Source: Actimicrobium sp035984655
GTDB lineage: Bacteria > Pseudomonadota > Gammaproteobacteria > Burkholderiales > Burkholderiaceae_D
Length of the DNA: 64,000 bases
Reading direction: 5' to 3'
NCBI RefSeq assembly: GCF_035984655.1
Contig: NZ_JAXCHT010000017.1
Location: forward strand, 1 to 64,000
The number at the start of each line of letters is the position of its first letter. Position 1 is the first letter of the stretch. Of the stretch, positions 48,354-57,507 are shown in pieces. The notes under the pieces were generated by a model. The model saw only the letters and a program-made list of their open reading frames with translations. It searched no databases and was not told the origin of the DNA. A program made the position numbers and the translations under genes.

Positions 48354-48476
48354 AGGAATAGTGGAAATGGGCTGCTTGTGTTGAAAAAACGAGTGAAAAT
48401 CAGCCAGAGACTGTACATGCTGCAGCGCAAAATGACAAGCGCTGAAGTCGTCATCGGGTTTGCAATTTCGCAAGAA

Positions 48477-49877
48477 TCAGGCGCTGTCGAAGACCCATTC
48501 GATCGCAATGCGGTCCTCGTCCAGCAAGCTCAGATGGTGGCAATCCATGCCAATGCCGGCGGCAAACAACAGCCGCTTGCCCATCTTGACCAACGGCAGC
48601 CGCTGGCGTTCCCAAGCGGGCACATTGCCGGATTGATAGTGGTACTTGAGCGCGCGGGTGGGACGATTGGCTGCCGGCTTCAGGCGTTCGCCGCCACTGC
48701 GCAACCCGATCGACAAGGCCTGTTCGCGCAACCACGCTGCCGAAACGCCCTGCCCGGCCACGGCAAACCGCAGCTTGCCGCCAAACAGCGGGAACGCCAG
48801 TTCCGGCTCGCCCTGCCAGCGGAAGGCAATCACGGGCGCTTCTTCCTCGTCGTCCGGATCGACGACCGCACGGCGCGGCGTGATGAACACCTGGTCGCGA
48901 TGACGTCGGATATCGCAATCGGCATGCGTGACGCACAACTGCGCATCGGGCTTGGCGTCAAACAGTTGCGAACGCATTTCGCGCAGCCAGGAGGTCGACG
49001 GCATGCGCACGCCGCGCAAGCCAAACCAGTAACGCAGCAGGTTGTCGGCACGATCGCCGCTGAGTGTCTTGAGGCGGCCGATGTCGAGTGCCTCGCCAGC
49101 GGCGCATAGAGCCAGGTCCTGGGCGGCGAGTTCAATGAGCAGCCGTTGCGCGGCCTGTGCGTGCCCGGCGGTGCGTGCCAACCGCTGCGCGAAGCCCGGG
49201 AAGGCGTCGGCCAGCGCCGGCATTACGGTGTGGCGCAAGGCATTGCGGGCATAGCGGGTATCGGAATTGGACGCATCATCGACATGGCTGATGGCGGCGT
49301 CGGCGACGAAGGCGGCCAGCTCGCGTCGTGTCAGCTGCAGCAACGGCCGCGCCATCAACAGGTTGGCATCCCCAAGCAGGTCGTGGGCGTGGTTGACGCT
49401 GTCCATGCCGGACAAACCGGCAATCCCGGAGCCGCGCAACAGCTGCAGCAAGACGGTCTCCGCCTGGTCGTTCTGATGGTGCGCGGTCAGCAGCAAGGGC
49501 ACCGCGTGCGCGCGGCACAGCGCCCCTAGCGCGGCATAACGGCTGGCGCGTGCGGCCGCCTCGACACCGGCGGCATCGATGCCGCTGAGCGCCACGCGCT
49601 GCGCCGCAAAGACAATACCCAGCCGCTCGCACTCCTGCGCGCAATGCGCAAGCCAGTCGTCCGCACTATCGCTCAGGCCGTGATGGATGTGGAAGGCAAA
49701 CAGGCGCGCGCCGCTTTGTTGCGCGGCGCGGTGCGCCAGATGCAGGAGCGCCGACGAATCCAGCCCGCCGCTGTAGGCAATCGCGATGGCCTCTCCGGAA
49801 ACGCAAACGCGCGCCAGAATTGCTGCAAGCGCGCGTTCGTAGGCGTCCTGGACGCCAATGATCTGCTGGTTTTTCAA
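48477..49877 (-). CDS. tilS: tRNA(Ile)-lysidine synthase
   Basis: 466 residues. The PP-loop ATPase motif AIAYSGGLDSSALLHLAHRA is at the N-terminus, followed by HIHHGLSDSADDWLAHCAQE and LTAHHQNDQAETVLLQLLRG. The C-terminal TilS domains (about 250-460) complete the enzyme. It converts the wobble C34 of tRNA-Ile(CAU) to lysidine so the tRNA reads AUA. Start is TTG 49877; AAGG lies about 11 nt upstream and no better in-frame start precedes the PP-loop. It is 13 bp after accA in the same direction, a conserved betaproteobacterial order. Confidence 0.94.
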   Translation of the reverse strand: MKNQQIIGVQDAYERALAAILARVCVSGEAIAIAYSGGLDSSALLHLAHRAAQQSGARLFAFHIHHGLSDSADDWLAHCAQECERLGIVFAAQRVALSGIDAAGVEAAARASRYAALGALCRAHAVPLLLTAHHQNDQAETVLLQLLRGSGIAGLSGMDSVNHAHDLLGDANLLMARPLLQLTRRELAAFVADAAISHVDDASNSDTRYARNALRHTVMPALADAFPGFAQRLARTAGHAQAAQRLLIELAAQDLALCAAGEALDIGRLKTLSGDRADNLLRYWFGLRGVRMPSTSWLREMRSQLFDAKPDAQLCVTHADCDIRRHRDQVFITPRRAVVDPDDEEEAPVIAFRWQGEPELAFPLFGGKLRFAVAGQGVSAAWLREQALSIGLRSGGERLKPAANRPTRALKYHYQSGNVPAWERQRLPLVKMGKRLLFAAGIGMDCHHLSLLDEDRIAIEWVFDSA

Positions 49878-49890
49878 GACTTCAACAACC

Positions 49891-50865
49891 TTATTCTGGC
49901 GGGGTAATTTCCTTGAACTTGCCGTAGCTGAGCAACTTGTCGTGCCGCGCAGTCAGCAGATCCTTGGTCTTGACGCCATTGAACTGGCGCAGCGTGTCGG
50001 CCAGTGCCCGCTTCAACATCGACGCCATCAGCTTGGGATCGCGATGCGCGCCGCCCAGCGGTTCATTGACGATCTTGTCGATCAGGTTGATCGCCTTCAG
50101 GCGATGCGCGGTCAGACCCAGTGCCTCAGCCGCATCCGAGGCACGCTCGGCGGTTTTCCAGAGAATCGAGGCACAGCCTTCCGGCGAGATCACCGAGTAG
50201 GTGGCGTACTGCAGCATGAGCACCGCGTCACCGACTGCAATGGCCAGCGCGCCGCCCGAGCCGCCCTCGCCAATGATGGTGGCGATCAATGGCACTTTCA
50301 GCTCTGCCATCGCATACAGGTTGTGGCCGATCGCTTCGGACTGGCCGCGCTCTTCGGCATCGATACCGGGAAACGCACCGGGCGTATCCACAAACGTGAA
50401 GATCGGCAGGCCGAACTTTTCGGCGACCTTCATCAGGCGCAGCGCCTTGCGATAGCCTTCGGGCTTGGGCATGCCGAAATTGCGCAGTGCGCGTTCTTTC
50501 GTGTCGCGCCCTTTTTGATGCCCGATCACCATGCAGGCCTGACCGTTGAAACGCGCCAGGCCACCGATGATCGACAGGTCGTCGGCGTAGCTGCGGTCAC
50601 CGTGCAGTTCGTGGAAATCCGTGAAGATCTCGTTGACGTAGTCCATCGTGTACGGTCGCTGCGGATGGCGCGCGATTTGCGAGACCTGCCACGGCGTGAG
50701 CTTGGCGTAGATATCCTTGGTCAGCTGCTGGCTTTTTTTGGACAGGCGCTCGATTTCTTCGGAAATGTCGACCGCGGAATCATCCTGCACAAAGCGCAGT
50801 TCGTCGATCTTCGAATCCAGTTCGGCGATCGGCTGCTCAAATGCAAGAAAAGTTGTTTTTGTCAT
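49891..50865 (-). CDS. accA: Acetyl-CoA carboxylase carboxyltransferase subunit alpha
   Basis: 324 residues, usual AccA length. It starts with an alpha-helical region (FEQPIAELDSKIDELRF) and has the carboxyltransferase core: HPQRPYTMDYVNEIFTDFHE, ALRLMKVAEKFGLPIFTFVD, TPGAFPGIDAEERGQSEAIG and IGEGGSGGALAIAVGDAV. With AccD it transfers carboxyl from biotin to acetyl-CoA, giving malonyl-CoA, the first step of fatty acid synthesis. Part of the cysS-alkA-accA-tilS run. Confidence 0.97.
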   Translation of the reverse strand: MTKTTFLAFEQPIAELDSKIDELRFVQDDSAVDISEEIERLSKKSQQLTKDIYAKLTPWQVSQIARHPQRPYTMDYVNEIFTDFHELHGDRSYADDLSIIGGLARFNGQACMVIGHQKGRDTKERALRNFGMPKPEGYRKALRLMKVAEKFGLPIFTFVDTPGAFPGIDAEERGQSEAIGHNLYAMAELKVPLIATIIGEGGSGGALAIAVGDAVLMLQYATYSVISPEGCASILWKTAERASDAAEALGLTAHRLKAINLIDKIVNEPLGGAHRDPKLMASMLKRALADTLRQFNGVKTKDLLTARHDKLLSYGKFKEITPPE

Positions 50866-50931
50866 CGTGCTTCCTTCTGTTTCATCACGCGGTGAAGCGA
50901 CCGGTGGACTGGCCGGTTCAGATTCGGAAAA

Positions 50932-51582
50932 TCAGTATTCTACCGGCAACGGTTCCAGACTACGCCATAAATACCAGGTCGCGACCGTGCGCCATGGCTC
51001 CCAGTTCGCCGCGACTTCGCGCACATCACTGCGCGACACCGGCTCGCCGGAAAAATAATTCAGGCTGATACTGTTGAGCAGTCCAACGTCATCCAGCGGC
51101 AGGATATCAGGGCGCAGCAAATTAAAGATCAGGAACATTTCCGCTGTCCAGCGGCCGATGCCGCGAATCTGGATCAACTCGGCGATGACTGCCTCGTCTT
51201 CCATCGTGGCCCATTTATCAGCATGCACCCGTTTTGCCTTGAAGTGCTCGGCCAGGTCCAGCAGGTAATCCACCTTGCGCTTGGACAGGCCGCACGCCGC
51301 CAGTGTCAGCGCACCCGCCTTCAGGACCTGCGCCGGCGTGCTGCGCGGGCAAACCAGCAGGAAGCGCTGCCAGGCCGCCTCGGCCGACTTGACCGAGATC
51401 TGCTGTCCGATGATCGAGCGCGCCAGCGTCACGAACGGCTCGCTGCGCCCGGTCAATTGCAGGTTGCCGAATTGCGGAATGATCTTGCGCATGATGCGGT
51501 CACGCTTCATGAGTTCGGCTTTCGCGTCTTCCCAATACGGTGGCAGGCGCAGCGGCGTATCGCCGTGAATCAGCTTGACCAT
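50932..51582 (-). CDS. DNA-3-methyladenine glycosylase II (AlkA/HhH-GPD)
   Basis: About 216 residues from ATG 51582, which begins 6 bp past the cysS stop; a GTG at 51603 would overlap cysS. HhH-GPD features: FVTLARSIIGQQISVKSAEA, a helix-hairpin-helix ELIQIRGIGRWTAEMFLIFN and the catalytic aspartate in ILPLDDVGLLN. There is no iron-sulfur cluster loop. It removes alkylated purines from DNA in base excision repair. It lacks the N-terminal Ada-type domain of E. coli AlkA, as is usual for this shorter group. Confidence 0.9.
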   Translation of the reverse strand: MVKLIHGDTPLRLPPYWEDAKAELMKRDRIMRKIIPQFGNLQLTGRSEPFVTLARSIIGQQISVKSAEAAWQRFLLVCPRSTPAQVLKAGALTLAACGLSKRKVDYLLDLAEHFKAKRVHADKWATMEDEAVIAELIQIRGIGRWTAEMFLIFNLLRPDILPLDDVGLLNSISLNYFSGEPVSRSDVREVAANWEPWRTVATWYLWRSLEPLPVEY

Positions 51583-51587
51583 CCGGC

Positions 51588-52979
51588 TCAGGCCCTGCGC
51601 CACTCGGTAACGAACCCGGGTTTGTCTTCCAGCAGAATGCCAGCGGCCAGCAACTCATCGCGCAGCCGATCGGCCTCGACAAAATCCTTGGCTTTTTTCG
51701 CCGCGTTTCTGGCATCAATTTTCTCATCGATCAGGCTATCGTCAGGTGCCTCGGCGCTGCCATGCGCACCCTGCAGGAATGCCTGCGGGCTACGCTCGAG
51801 CAGACCGATGACGCCACCCAGGGCGACCAGCTGGGCGGCCAGTTCCGGCGCACGCGTGCGATTGATTTCGTTGGCCAGATCGAACAGCACGGCAATTGCC
51901 AGCGGGGTATTGAAATCGTCATTCATGGCTTCGGCGAAGCGCTGCGGCCACGGACTGTTCCAGTCGAGCGGCAGGTCCGGCACGCTCACATCCTTGAGCG
52001 AGGTGTACAGCCGCGCCAGCGCCGTGCGGGCATCGTCAAGATGCTTGTCCGAGTAATTGAGCGGGCTGCGATAGTGCGCGCGCAGCATGAAAAAGCGCAG
52101 TACTTCCGCGTCGTATTTCGCCAGCACATCGCGAATCAGGAAGAAATTGCCCAGCGACTTGGACATTTTTTCATTGTCGATACGCACATGACCGTTATGC
52201 AGCCAGTAATTCACGAACGGCTTGCCGTTGGCGCCCTCGGACTGCGCGATTTCATTTTCGTGATGCGGAAATTGCAGATCGGTGCCGCCGCCGTGGATGT
52301 CGAATTGCTCACCCAGCAAGGCGCACGCCATCGCCGAACACTCGATGTGCCAGCCCGGACGGCCGCGTCCCCACGCCGACGGCCATTTGACCTCTTCCGG
52401 CTCACTCTCCTTGGCGGCCTTCCAGAGCACAAAATCGAGCGGGTCGCGCTTGCCGACATTGACGTCGACACGCTCGCCGGCACGCAGATCGTCGAGCGAT
52501 TTCCCGGACAGTTTTCCGTAGCCCGGAAAATCACGCACCGAATAATTCACGTCGCCATCGCTGTCCTGGTAGGCCAGTCCGTTGTGCTCAAGCTGGCCGA
52601 TCAGCGCCAGCATCTGCGGCACATATTCGGTCGCCCTGGGGGCGTGGGTTGGTGGCAAAATACCGAGTGCTTCGGTGTCTTCGGCCATGTAGCCGATGAA
52701 GCGCTGCGTCAGTGAGGAGATCGATTCGCCATTCTCGACGGCGCGCTTGATGATCTTGTCGTCGATGTCGGTAATATTGCGGACATAAGTGACCTGATAG
52801 CCGCTGGCGCGCAGCCAACGATACACGATGTCGAACGCCATCATCATGCGGCCGTGACCGATGTGGCAATAGTCATAGATCGTCATGCCGCAAACGTACA
52901 TGCGAACATGACCGGGCTCGATCGGCGAAAACAGTTGCTTCTCACGCGCCAGCGTGTTGTAGATTTTCAGGGAATGCAT
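51588..52979 (-). CDS. cysS: Cysteinyl-tRNA synthetase
   Basis: 463 residues from ATG 52979, against 461 in E. coli. Class I signatures: HIGH as YDYCHIGHGRMMM, KMSKS as NEKMSKSLGNFFLI, and zinc ligands C and H in VRMYVCGMTIYDYC, WHIECSAMA and FPHHENEIAQSEG. It charges tRNA-Cys. An upstream extension of 21 codons to 53042 has no family support. It is divergent from the TPR gene, with 180 bp of AT-rich promoter DNA between. Confidence 0.96.
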   Translation of the reverse strand: MHSLKIYNTLAREKQLFSPIEPGHVRMYVCGMTIYDYCHIGHGRMMMAFDIVYRWLRASGYQVTYVRNITDIDDKIIKRAVENGESISSLTQRFIGYMAEDTEALGILPPTHAPRATEYVPQMLALIGQLEHNGLAYQDSDGDVNYSVRDFPGYGKLSGKSLDDLRAGERVDVNVGKRDPLDFVLWKAAKESEPEEVKWPSAWGRGRPGWHIECSAMACALLGEQFDIHGGGTDLQFPHHENEIAQSEGANGKPFVNYWLHNGHVRIDNEKMSKSLGNFFLIRDVLAKYDAEVLRFFMLRAHYRSPLNYSDKHLDDARTALARLYTSLKDVSVPDLPLDWNSPWPQRFAEAMNDDFNTPLAIAVLFDLANEINRTRAPELAAQLVALGGVIGLLERSPQAFLQGAHGSAEAPDDSLIDEKIDARNAAKKAKDFVEADRLRDELLAAGILLEDKPGFVTEWRRA

Positions 52980-53160
52980 GCGGGAATTTTCGGTTCGGTT
53001 AATCAGACACTGCGCAGATACGGCGCCCGGCTGGCGATGCAATTATCAGGTGGCGCCATGGCATCGGACGCCCTGTGCACAATCGCGCAACGTGCTCAGC
53101 AAAATCCATTTTTTCTTTTAACTTTGATAGTATGTTGCTTTTGGCCGAAGTATAACATTG

Positions 53161-54318
53161 ATGAAATCCATGCCAACCTCCTCCAGCTTTCAAATTCGCA
53201 CCAGCTCCGCGTCACTGCGGGGCAAACAGTTTGCCCTTTCGGTGCTCTCTGCACTGCTTTTTTCCGCGCCGGCTTTTGCCGACAACCTGTCCGACATTAC
53301 GGCACTGATCCGCGCCGGACAGTTCGCAGATGCCCTGACAAAAGTCGACGCGACGCTGGTCCAGTCGCCGCGCGACAAGCAGATGCGCTTCCTTAAGGGC
53401 GTGATCCTGACCGAACAAAACAAGCCGCAGGAAGCCATTGCCGTCTTCACCAAACTGACCGAAGATTTTCCGGAACTGCCGGAGCCATACAACAACCTGG
53501 CTGTGCTGTTTGCCTCCAGTGGCCAGTACGACAAGGCCCGTGCCGCGCTTGAAATGGCCATTCGCACGAACCCGACCTACGCCACCGCGCATGAGAATCT
53601 TGGCGATGTGTATGCCAAGCTGGCCAGCCAGGCGTATGACAAGGCGCTGCAACTGGATTCCGGCAACACCAGCGCAAAATCGAAGCTGACGATGGTGCGC
53701 ACGCTGGTCGGCAATGCCGGCGGCACGGTCAATCCGAAGACGGGCGCAGCAGTACCAGTGGTGGCGGCCAAGCCGGCGCCAGTGGCAGTCGTGGCCAAGG
53801 CTGAGGTGCCGAAGGTGGAAGCACCCAAACCGGAAGTGAAACCGAAGGTCGAGGCACCGAAGGCGGAAGCGCCAAAGCCGGAGCCAAAACCGGAACCGAA
53901 ACCGAAGGCCGAACCCAAGCCGAAAGCCGAACTGGCAGTCGAGGAAAAACCTGCCGCCAAGCCAGCGCCGGCTCCCGTCGAGCATGAGGACGTCGTCGCC
54001 GTCGTCAATGCCTGGGCCAAGGCATGGAGCGCCAAGGACGTGCCAGGCTATCTCAATTTTTATGCCAGTGATTTTGCTCCGGCCGGCAATCAGTCCCGCA
54101 AGGCCTGGGCGGAAGAACGGCGCGCGCGGATCGAAGGCAAGGGCAGCATCAGCGTCAAGATCCAGTCGCCCAAGGTGACTGTCGACGGCGACACGGCCAC
54201 CGTAAAATTCCGTCAACAATACGATGCGAACCAATTGCATTCGAGTGCGCCAAAAACTCTGGTGCTGTCGAAACAGGCGGGTAAATGGCTCATAAAGCAG
54301 GAGCGAACAGGCAGCTGA
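53161..54318 (+). CDS. Exported TPR protein with C-terminal NTF2-like (Cds6-type) domain
   Basis: 385 residues. A signal peptide (GKQFALSVLSALLFSAPAFA) is followed by about three TPR-like repeats (about 45-165: KPQEAIAVFTKLTEDFPELP, PYNNLAVLFASSGQYDKARA). A K/P/E-rich spacer of about 80 residues comes next (200-280, many KPE and KAE units), likely spanning the periplasm. A final NTF2-like domain (about 285-385: VVAVVNAWAKAWSAKDVPGY, YASDFAPAG) resembles those of Cds6-family L,D-transpeptidase partners. Its stop overlaps the start of an L,D-transpeptidase gene (TGATG), so the two are translated together. Confidence 0.85.
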   Translation: MKSMPTSSSFQIRTSSASLRGKQFALSVLSALLFSAPAFADNLSDITALIRAGQFADALTKVDATLVQSPRDKQMRFLKGVILTEQNKPQEAIAVFTKLTEDFPELPEPYNNLAVLFASSGQYDKARAALEMAIRTNPTYATAHENLGDVYAKLASQAYDKALQLDSGNTSAKSKLTMVRTLVGNAGGTVNPKTGAAVPVVAAKPAPVAVVAKAEVPKVEAPKPEVKPKVEAPKAEAPKPEPKPEPKPKAEPKPKAELAVEEKPAAKPAPAPVEHEDVVAVVNAWAKAWSAKDVPGYLNFYASDFAPAGNQSRKAWAEERRARIEGKGSISVKIQSPKVTVDGDTATVKFRQQYDANQLHSSAPKTLVLSKQAGKWLIKQERTGS

Positions 54319-55568
54319 TGTTCGGTTTCGCGCTAACAAGACGCACGACGGCCGGGTTCGTCGTGCGCATTCTCTCTTCCGGAATCATGGGTATCGTTGC
54401 ACTGTCGGCGTGTGCGTCGCTGCGTGCAGCGGCGCCGGCGCCGCTGGTGCGCAGCGCTGCCGGCAAGCCTGATCCCGATGCCATGCTGATCGCGATCTAC
54501 AAGGATCTGGCCAGCAATAATCTGCGTGCAGCGCAAGGCAAGGCCGACGCACTGGTCGAGGCTTATCCGAATTTTTCGCTTGGCCAGCTGATTCGCGGCG
54601 ATCTGCTGCTGATGCACGGACGGCCGATCGCCGGCCTCGGCAGCGGCTCAAATGGCAACGCCGAACGGCTCGCCGATCTGCGCGAAGAAGCCATGGTCCG
54701 CTTGAAATCGTTGCGCGAGCGCCCTGACCCGGACTTGATCCCACGCGCCTTCCTGAAACTGCGCGACGATCAACGCATTGCACTGGTGGTCGACGCCAGG
54801 CGCTCGCGCCTGTATGTGTACCAGCATCTGCATGGTCAGCTCAAGCTGCTGACCGATTACTACATTACGCAGGGCAAGCTGGGCATCAACAAGATCAAGG
54901 AAGGCGACCAGAAAACGCCGATCGGGGTCTACTACATCACCAGCCACCTGGCGCGTTCGCGGCTGCCCGATTTCTATGGCGCCGGGGCCTTGCCGATCAA
55001 TTATCCGAACGAATGGGATCGGGTCAACGGCCGCAGTGGCTCCGGCATCTGGCTGCACGGCACGCCGTCCGGCAGTTACAGCAGGCCACCGCTGGCTTCC
55101 GACGGCTGCGTGGTGCTGACCAATCCCGATCTGGAGAAGCTGTTTGCGTCGGTCGAAGTCGGACGCACGCCGGTTGTCATCGCCGAACAGGTAGAATTCG
55201 TCAACAGGAAAACCTGGGCCGGCGAGCGCGAAGCGGCAGACAGCCTGCTCGAGGCCTGGCGTCATGATCTGGAAAGCCTGAATCCGACGCGCTTCGTCAA
55301 TAACTACTCGGTGAATTTCAAGTCCGGCCTGGGTGAAGACCTGAGCGCCTGGATTGCCAAGCATCAGCAAGCGGTCGCTGGCGTGAAGGCAATTGCCATC
55401 AAGCTGCAGGATGTGACGATGTTCGCGTATCCGGGCCGCAATGACCTGATCGTCAGCACCTTCACGCAGGAAGGCAGCTTTGACAAGCGCCACTTCCAGA
55501 CCCGCACCCGGCAGTATTGGCAAAAGGAAGGCAAGGCCTGGAAAATCGTCTATGAAGGCAATCTCTAA
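54318..55568 (+). CDS. L,D-transpeptidase lipoprotein (YkuD) with C-terminal NTF2-like domain
   Basis: 416 residues from ATG 54318, overlapping the previous stop by one base. A lipoprotein signal ends GIVALSAC. A helical region (about 50-150) leads to the YkuD domain (about 150-290) with ALVVDARRSRLYVYQ, SGIWLHGTPSGSYSRP and the nucleophile in PLASDGCVVLTN. The C-terminal 110 residues (ADSLLEAWRHDLESLNPTRF, QYWQKEGKAWKIVYEGNL) form a second NTF2-like domain like that of the TPR partner. YkuD enzymes cross-link peptidoglycan (3-3 links) or attach lipoproteins to it, and some hydrolyse such bonds. The outer-membrane location is inferred. Confidence 0.9.
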   Translation: MFGFALTRRTTAGFVVRILSSGIMGIVALSACASLRAAAPAPLVRSAAGKPDPDAMLIAIYKDLASNNLRAAQGKADALVEAYPNFSLGQLIRGDLLLMHGRPIAGLGSGSNGNAERLADLREEAMVRLKSLRERPDPDLIPRAFLKLRDDQRIALVVDARRSRLYVYQHLHGQLKLLTDYYITQGKLGINKIKEGDQKTPIGVYYITSHLARSRLPDFYGAGALPINYPNEWDRVNGRSGSGIWLHGTPSGSYSRPPLASDGCVVLTNPDLEKLFASVEVGRTPVVIAEQVEFVNRKTWAGEREAADSLLEAWRHDLESLNPTRFVNNYSVNFKSGLGEDLSAWIAKHQQAVAGVKAIAIKLQDVTMFAYPGRNDLIVSTFTQEGSFDKRHFQTRTRQYWQKEGKAWKIVYEGNL

Positions 55569-55578
55569 CGGAGTCGCA

Positions 55579-56157
55579 ATGCAAAATACACGTCGTCAAT
55601 TCGCCCGCCTGATCGCAGGTCTCGCACTCGCTGCCGGCAGCGTCGGTGCATTCGCTGCCGACGCCCCGCATGTCCTGCTGAAAACCAGCATGGGCGATAT
55701 CGTGCTGGAACTCGATGCCGACAAGGCGCCAAAATCCGTCGACAACTTCCTGAAGTACGTCAAGAGCGGCCATTACAAGGGTACGATTTTTCATCGCGTC
55801 ATCGACGGCTTCATGATCCAGGGCGGTGGCTTCGACAAGAACATGGTGCAAAAGCCGACCAGTGCACCGATCAGGAATGAGGCCAGCAACGGCCTGAAGA
55901 ACGAGGCCTATACGGTCGCCATGGCACGCACCGGCGATCCGGATTCAGCCACTGCGCAGTTCTTCATCAACGTCAACAACAACGGCATGCTCGACTATCC
56001 GGGCCGTGACGGCGCCGGTTACGCGGTGTTCGGCAAGGTCATCGCCGGCCAGGATGTGGTCGACAAGATCCGCCTGGTGCCGACCAAAAACGCAGGGCCA
56101 TTTCAGAACGTGCCACAAACACCGATCGTGATTGAAAACGCGACGCTGACCAAATAA
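55579..56157 (+). CDS. ppiA: Periplasmic cyclophilin-type peptidyl-prolyl isomerase
   Basis: 192 residues from ATG 55579. A signal peptide with an Arg-rich start (NTRRQFARLIAGLALAAGSV, up to AFAAD) directs export. The cyclophilin domain has VLLKTSMGDIVLELDADKAP, FHRVIDGFMIQGGGFD and ATAQFFINVNNN. It speeds folding of exported proteins around proline. It begins 10 bp after the L,D-transpeptidase and is followed by a cytoplasmic paralogue. A 47-nt segment is 46/47 identical to that paralogue. Confidence 0.93.
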   Translation: MQNTRRQFARLIAGLALAAGSVGAFAADAPHVLLKTSMGDIVLELDADKAPKSVDNFLKYVKSGHYKGTIFHRVIDGFMIQGGGFDKNMVQKPTSAPIRNEASNGLKNEAYTVAMARTGDPDSATAQFFINVNNNGMLDYPGRDGAGYAVFGKVIAGQDVVDKIRLVPTKNAGPFQNVPQTPIVIENATLTK

Positions 56158-56195
56158 TTTTTTTCAACCCATTTCGATACCTAACGAGGCATACC

Positions 56196-56684
56196 ATGGC
56201 AGTCATCATCACCACCAATCACGGCGACATCAAACTGGAACTCGACGCTGAAAAAGCACCGAAGACCGTCGAAAACTTCCTGGCCTATGTCAACGCCGGG
56301 CATTACGAAGGTACGATTTTTCATCGCGTCATCGATGGCTTCATGATCCAGGGCGGCGGTTTCGAGCCTGGCATGAAACAGAAGCCGACCAGGGACCCGA
56401 TTGAAAACGAAGCCAAGAACGGCCTGAAAAATGCCGAGTACACGGTTGCCATGGCGCGTACTTCGGAGCCGCATTCGGCGTCGGCGCAATTCTTCATCAA
56501 CATCAAGAACAACAGCTTTCTCGACTATCCGGGCCAAGACGGCTGGGGCTATTGCGTGTTCGCCAAAGTGGTCGACGGTTTCGATGTGGTCGACAAGATC
56601 AAGGCAGTCAAGACCACCCGCACCGGCATGTTCGCCGATGTCCCGGTCGAGAATGTCGTGATCGAAAAGGTCACGGTCGTCTGA
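56196..56684 (+). CDS. ppiB: Cytoplasmic cyclophilin-type peptidyl-prolyl isomerase
   Basis: 162 residues, no signal peptide. The whole protein is a cyclophilin domain: VIITTNHGDIKLELDAEKAP, FHRVIDGFMIQGGGFEPGMK and SAQFFINIKNNSFLDYPG. Length and lack of a leader fit PpiB. It lies 38 bp after the exported paralogue with AACGAGG before the ATG, and 13 bp before lpxH, an arrangement common in Burkholderiales. Confidence 0.95.
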   Translation: MAVIITTNHGDIKLELDAEKAPKTVENFLAYVNAGHYEGTIFHRVIDGFMIQGGGFEPGMKQKPTRDPIENEAKNGLKNAEYTVAMARTSEPHSASAQFFINIKNNSFLDYPGQDGWGYCVFAKVVDGFDVVDKIKAVKTTRTGMFADVPVENVVIEKVTVV

Positions 56685-56697
56685 TCACGACGGCAGC

Positions 56698-57489
56698 ATG
56701 ACCCGCTCCCAACAGGGACAACAGGCGCAACCACAACCGGTTGCGCTTTTTGTATCCGATGTGCATTTGCAGGAATCGATGCCGGCCACGACGGCGGCGT
56801 TCCTGCACTTTCTGCAACAGCACGCGCGCCATGCACAGCAGCTGTATGTGCTCGGCGACCTGTTCGAATATTGGGCCGGTGACGACGATCTCGACGCGCC
56901 GCTGCACGCGCAGGTAGTCGCTGCGTTGCGCGCTGTGAGCGACGCCGGCACGGCCGTTTTCTGGATCGCCGGCAATCGCGATTTTCTGGTGGGCGCCGGC
57001 TTTGCCGCGGCCACTGGCGCAACCCTGCTCGACGACGGCACGGTGGTGCAGCTTGCCGGGCAGCGCATCGTGCTGGCGCACGGCGATGCCCAATGCACCG
57101 ACGACACCGCCTACATCGCCTTTCGCAATCAGGTACGCCATGCCGACTGGCAGCGTGACTTTCTGGCCATGCCGCTGGTGCAACGCAAGGCGATCATCGA
57201 CAACATGCGGGTACAAAGCCGCGCCGCGCAGCATGCAAAAAGCGCCGAGATCATGGACGTCAACCCGGCCGCGATCGCAGCACTATTTGACGCCAGCGAC
57301 GCCACCATCATGATCCACGGGCACACCCATCGCCCCGCCACCCACGTCACGCAGGTGGGCAATCAGCAGCGCATCCGCCATGTGTTGCCGGATTGGGATT
57401 GCGAGGCATTGCCCAGGCGCGGCGGCTGGCTCGCGATCGATGCCAGCGGCCGCATTCTCAGTCATGACGCCGACGGTACCCCTGCCTGA
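56698..57489 (+). CDS. lpxH: UDP-2,3-diacylglucosamine diphosphatase
   Basis: 263 residues. Metallophosphoesterase signatures: LFVSDVHLQESMPAT, VLGDLFEYWAGDDD, WIAGNRDFLVGAGF, VLAHGDAQCTDD and MIHGHTHRPATH. LpxH hydrolyses UDP-2,3-diacylglucosamine to lipid X in lipid A synthesis, at the inner face of the membrane. It is the last gene of the ppiA-ppiB-lpxH run and is convergent with the cystathionine lyase gene. Confidence 0.94.
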   Translation: MTRSQQGQQAQPQPVALFVSDVHLQESMPATTAAFLHFLQQHARHAQQLYVLGDLFEYWAGDDDLDAPLHAQVVAALRAVSDAGTAVFWIAGNRDFLVGAGFAAATGATLLDDGTVVQLAGQRIVLAHGDAQCTDDTAYIAFRNQVRHADWQRDFLAMPLVQRKAIIDNMRVQSRAAQHAKSAEIMDVNPAAIAALFDASDATIMIHGHTHRPATHVTQVGNQQRIRHVLPDWDCEALPRRGGWLAIDASGRILSHDADGTPA

Positions 57490-57507
57490 CCGCCCTGCCC
57501 CATCCGA

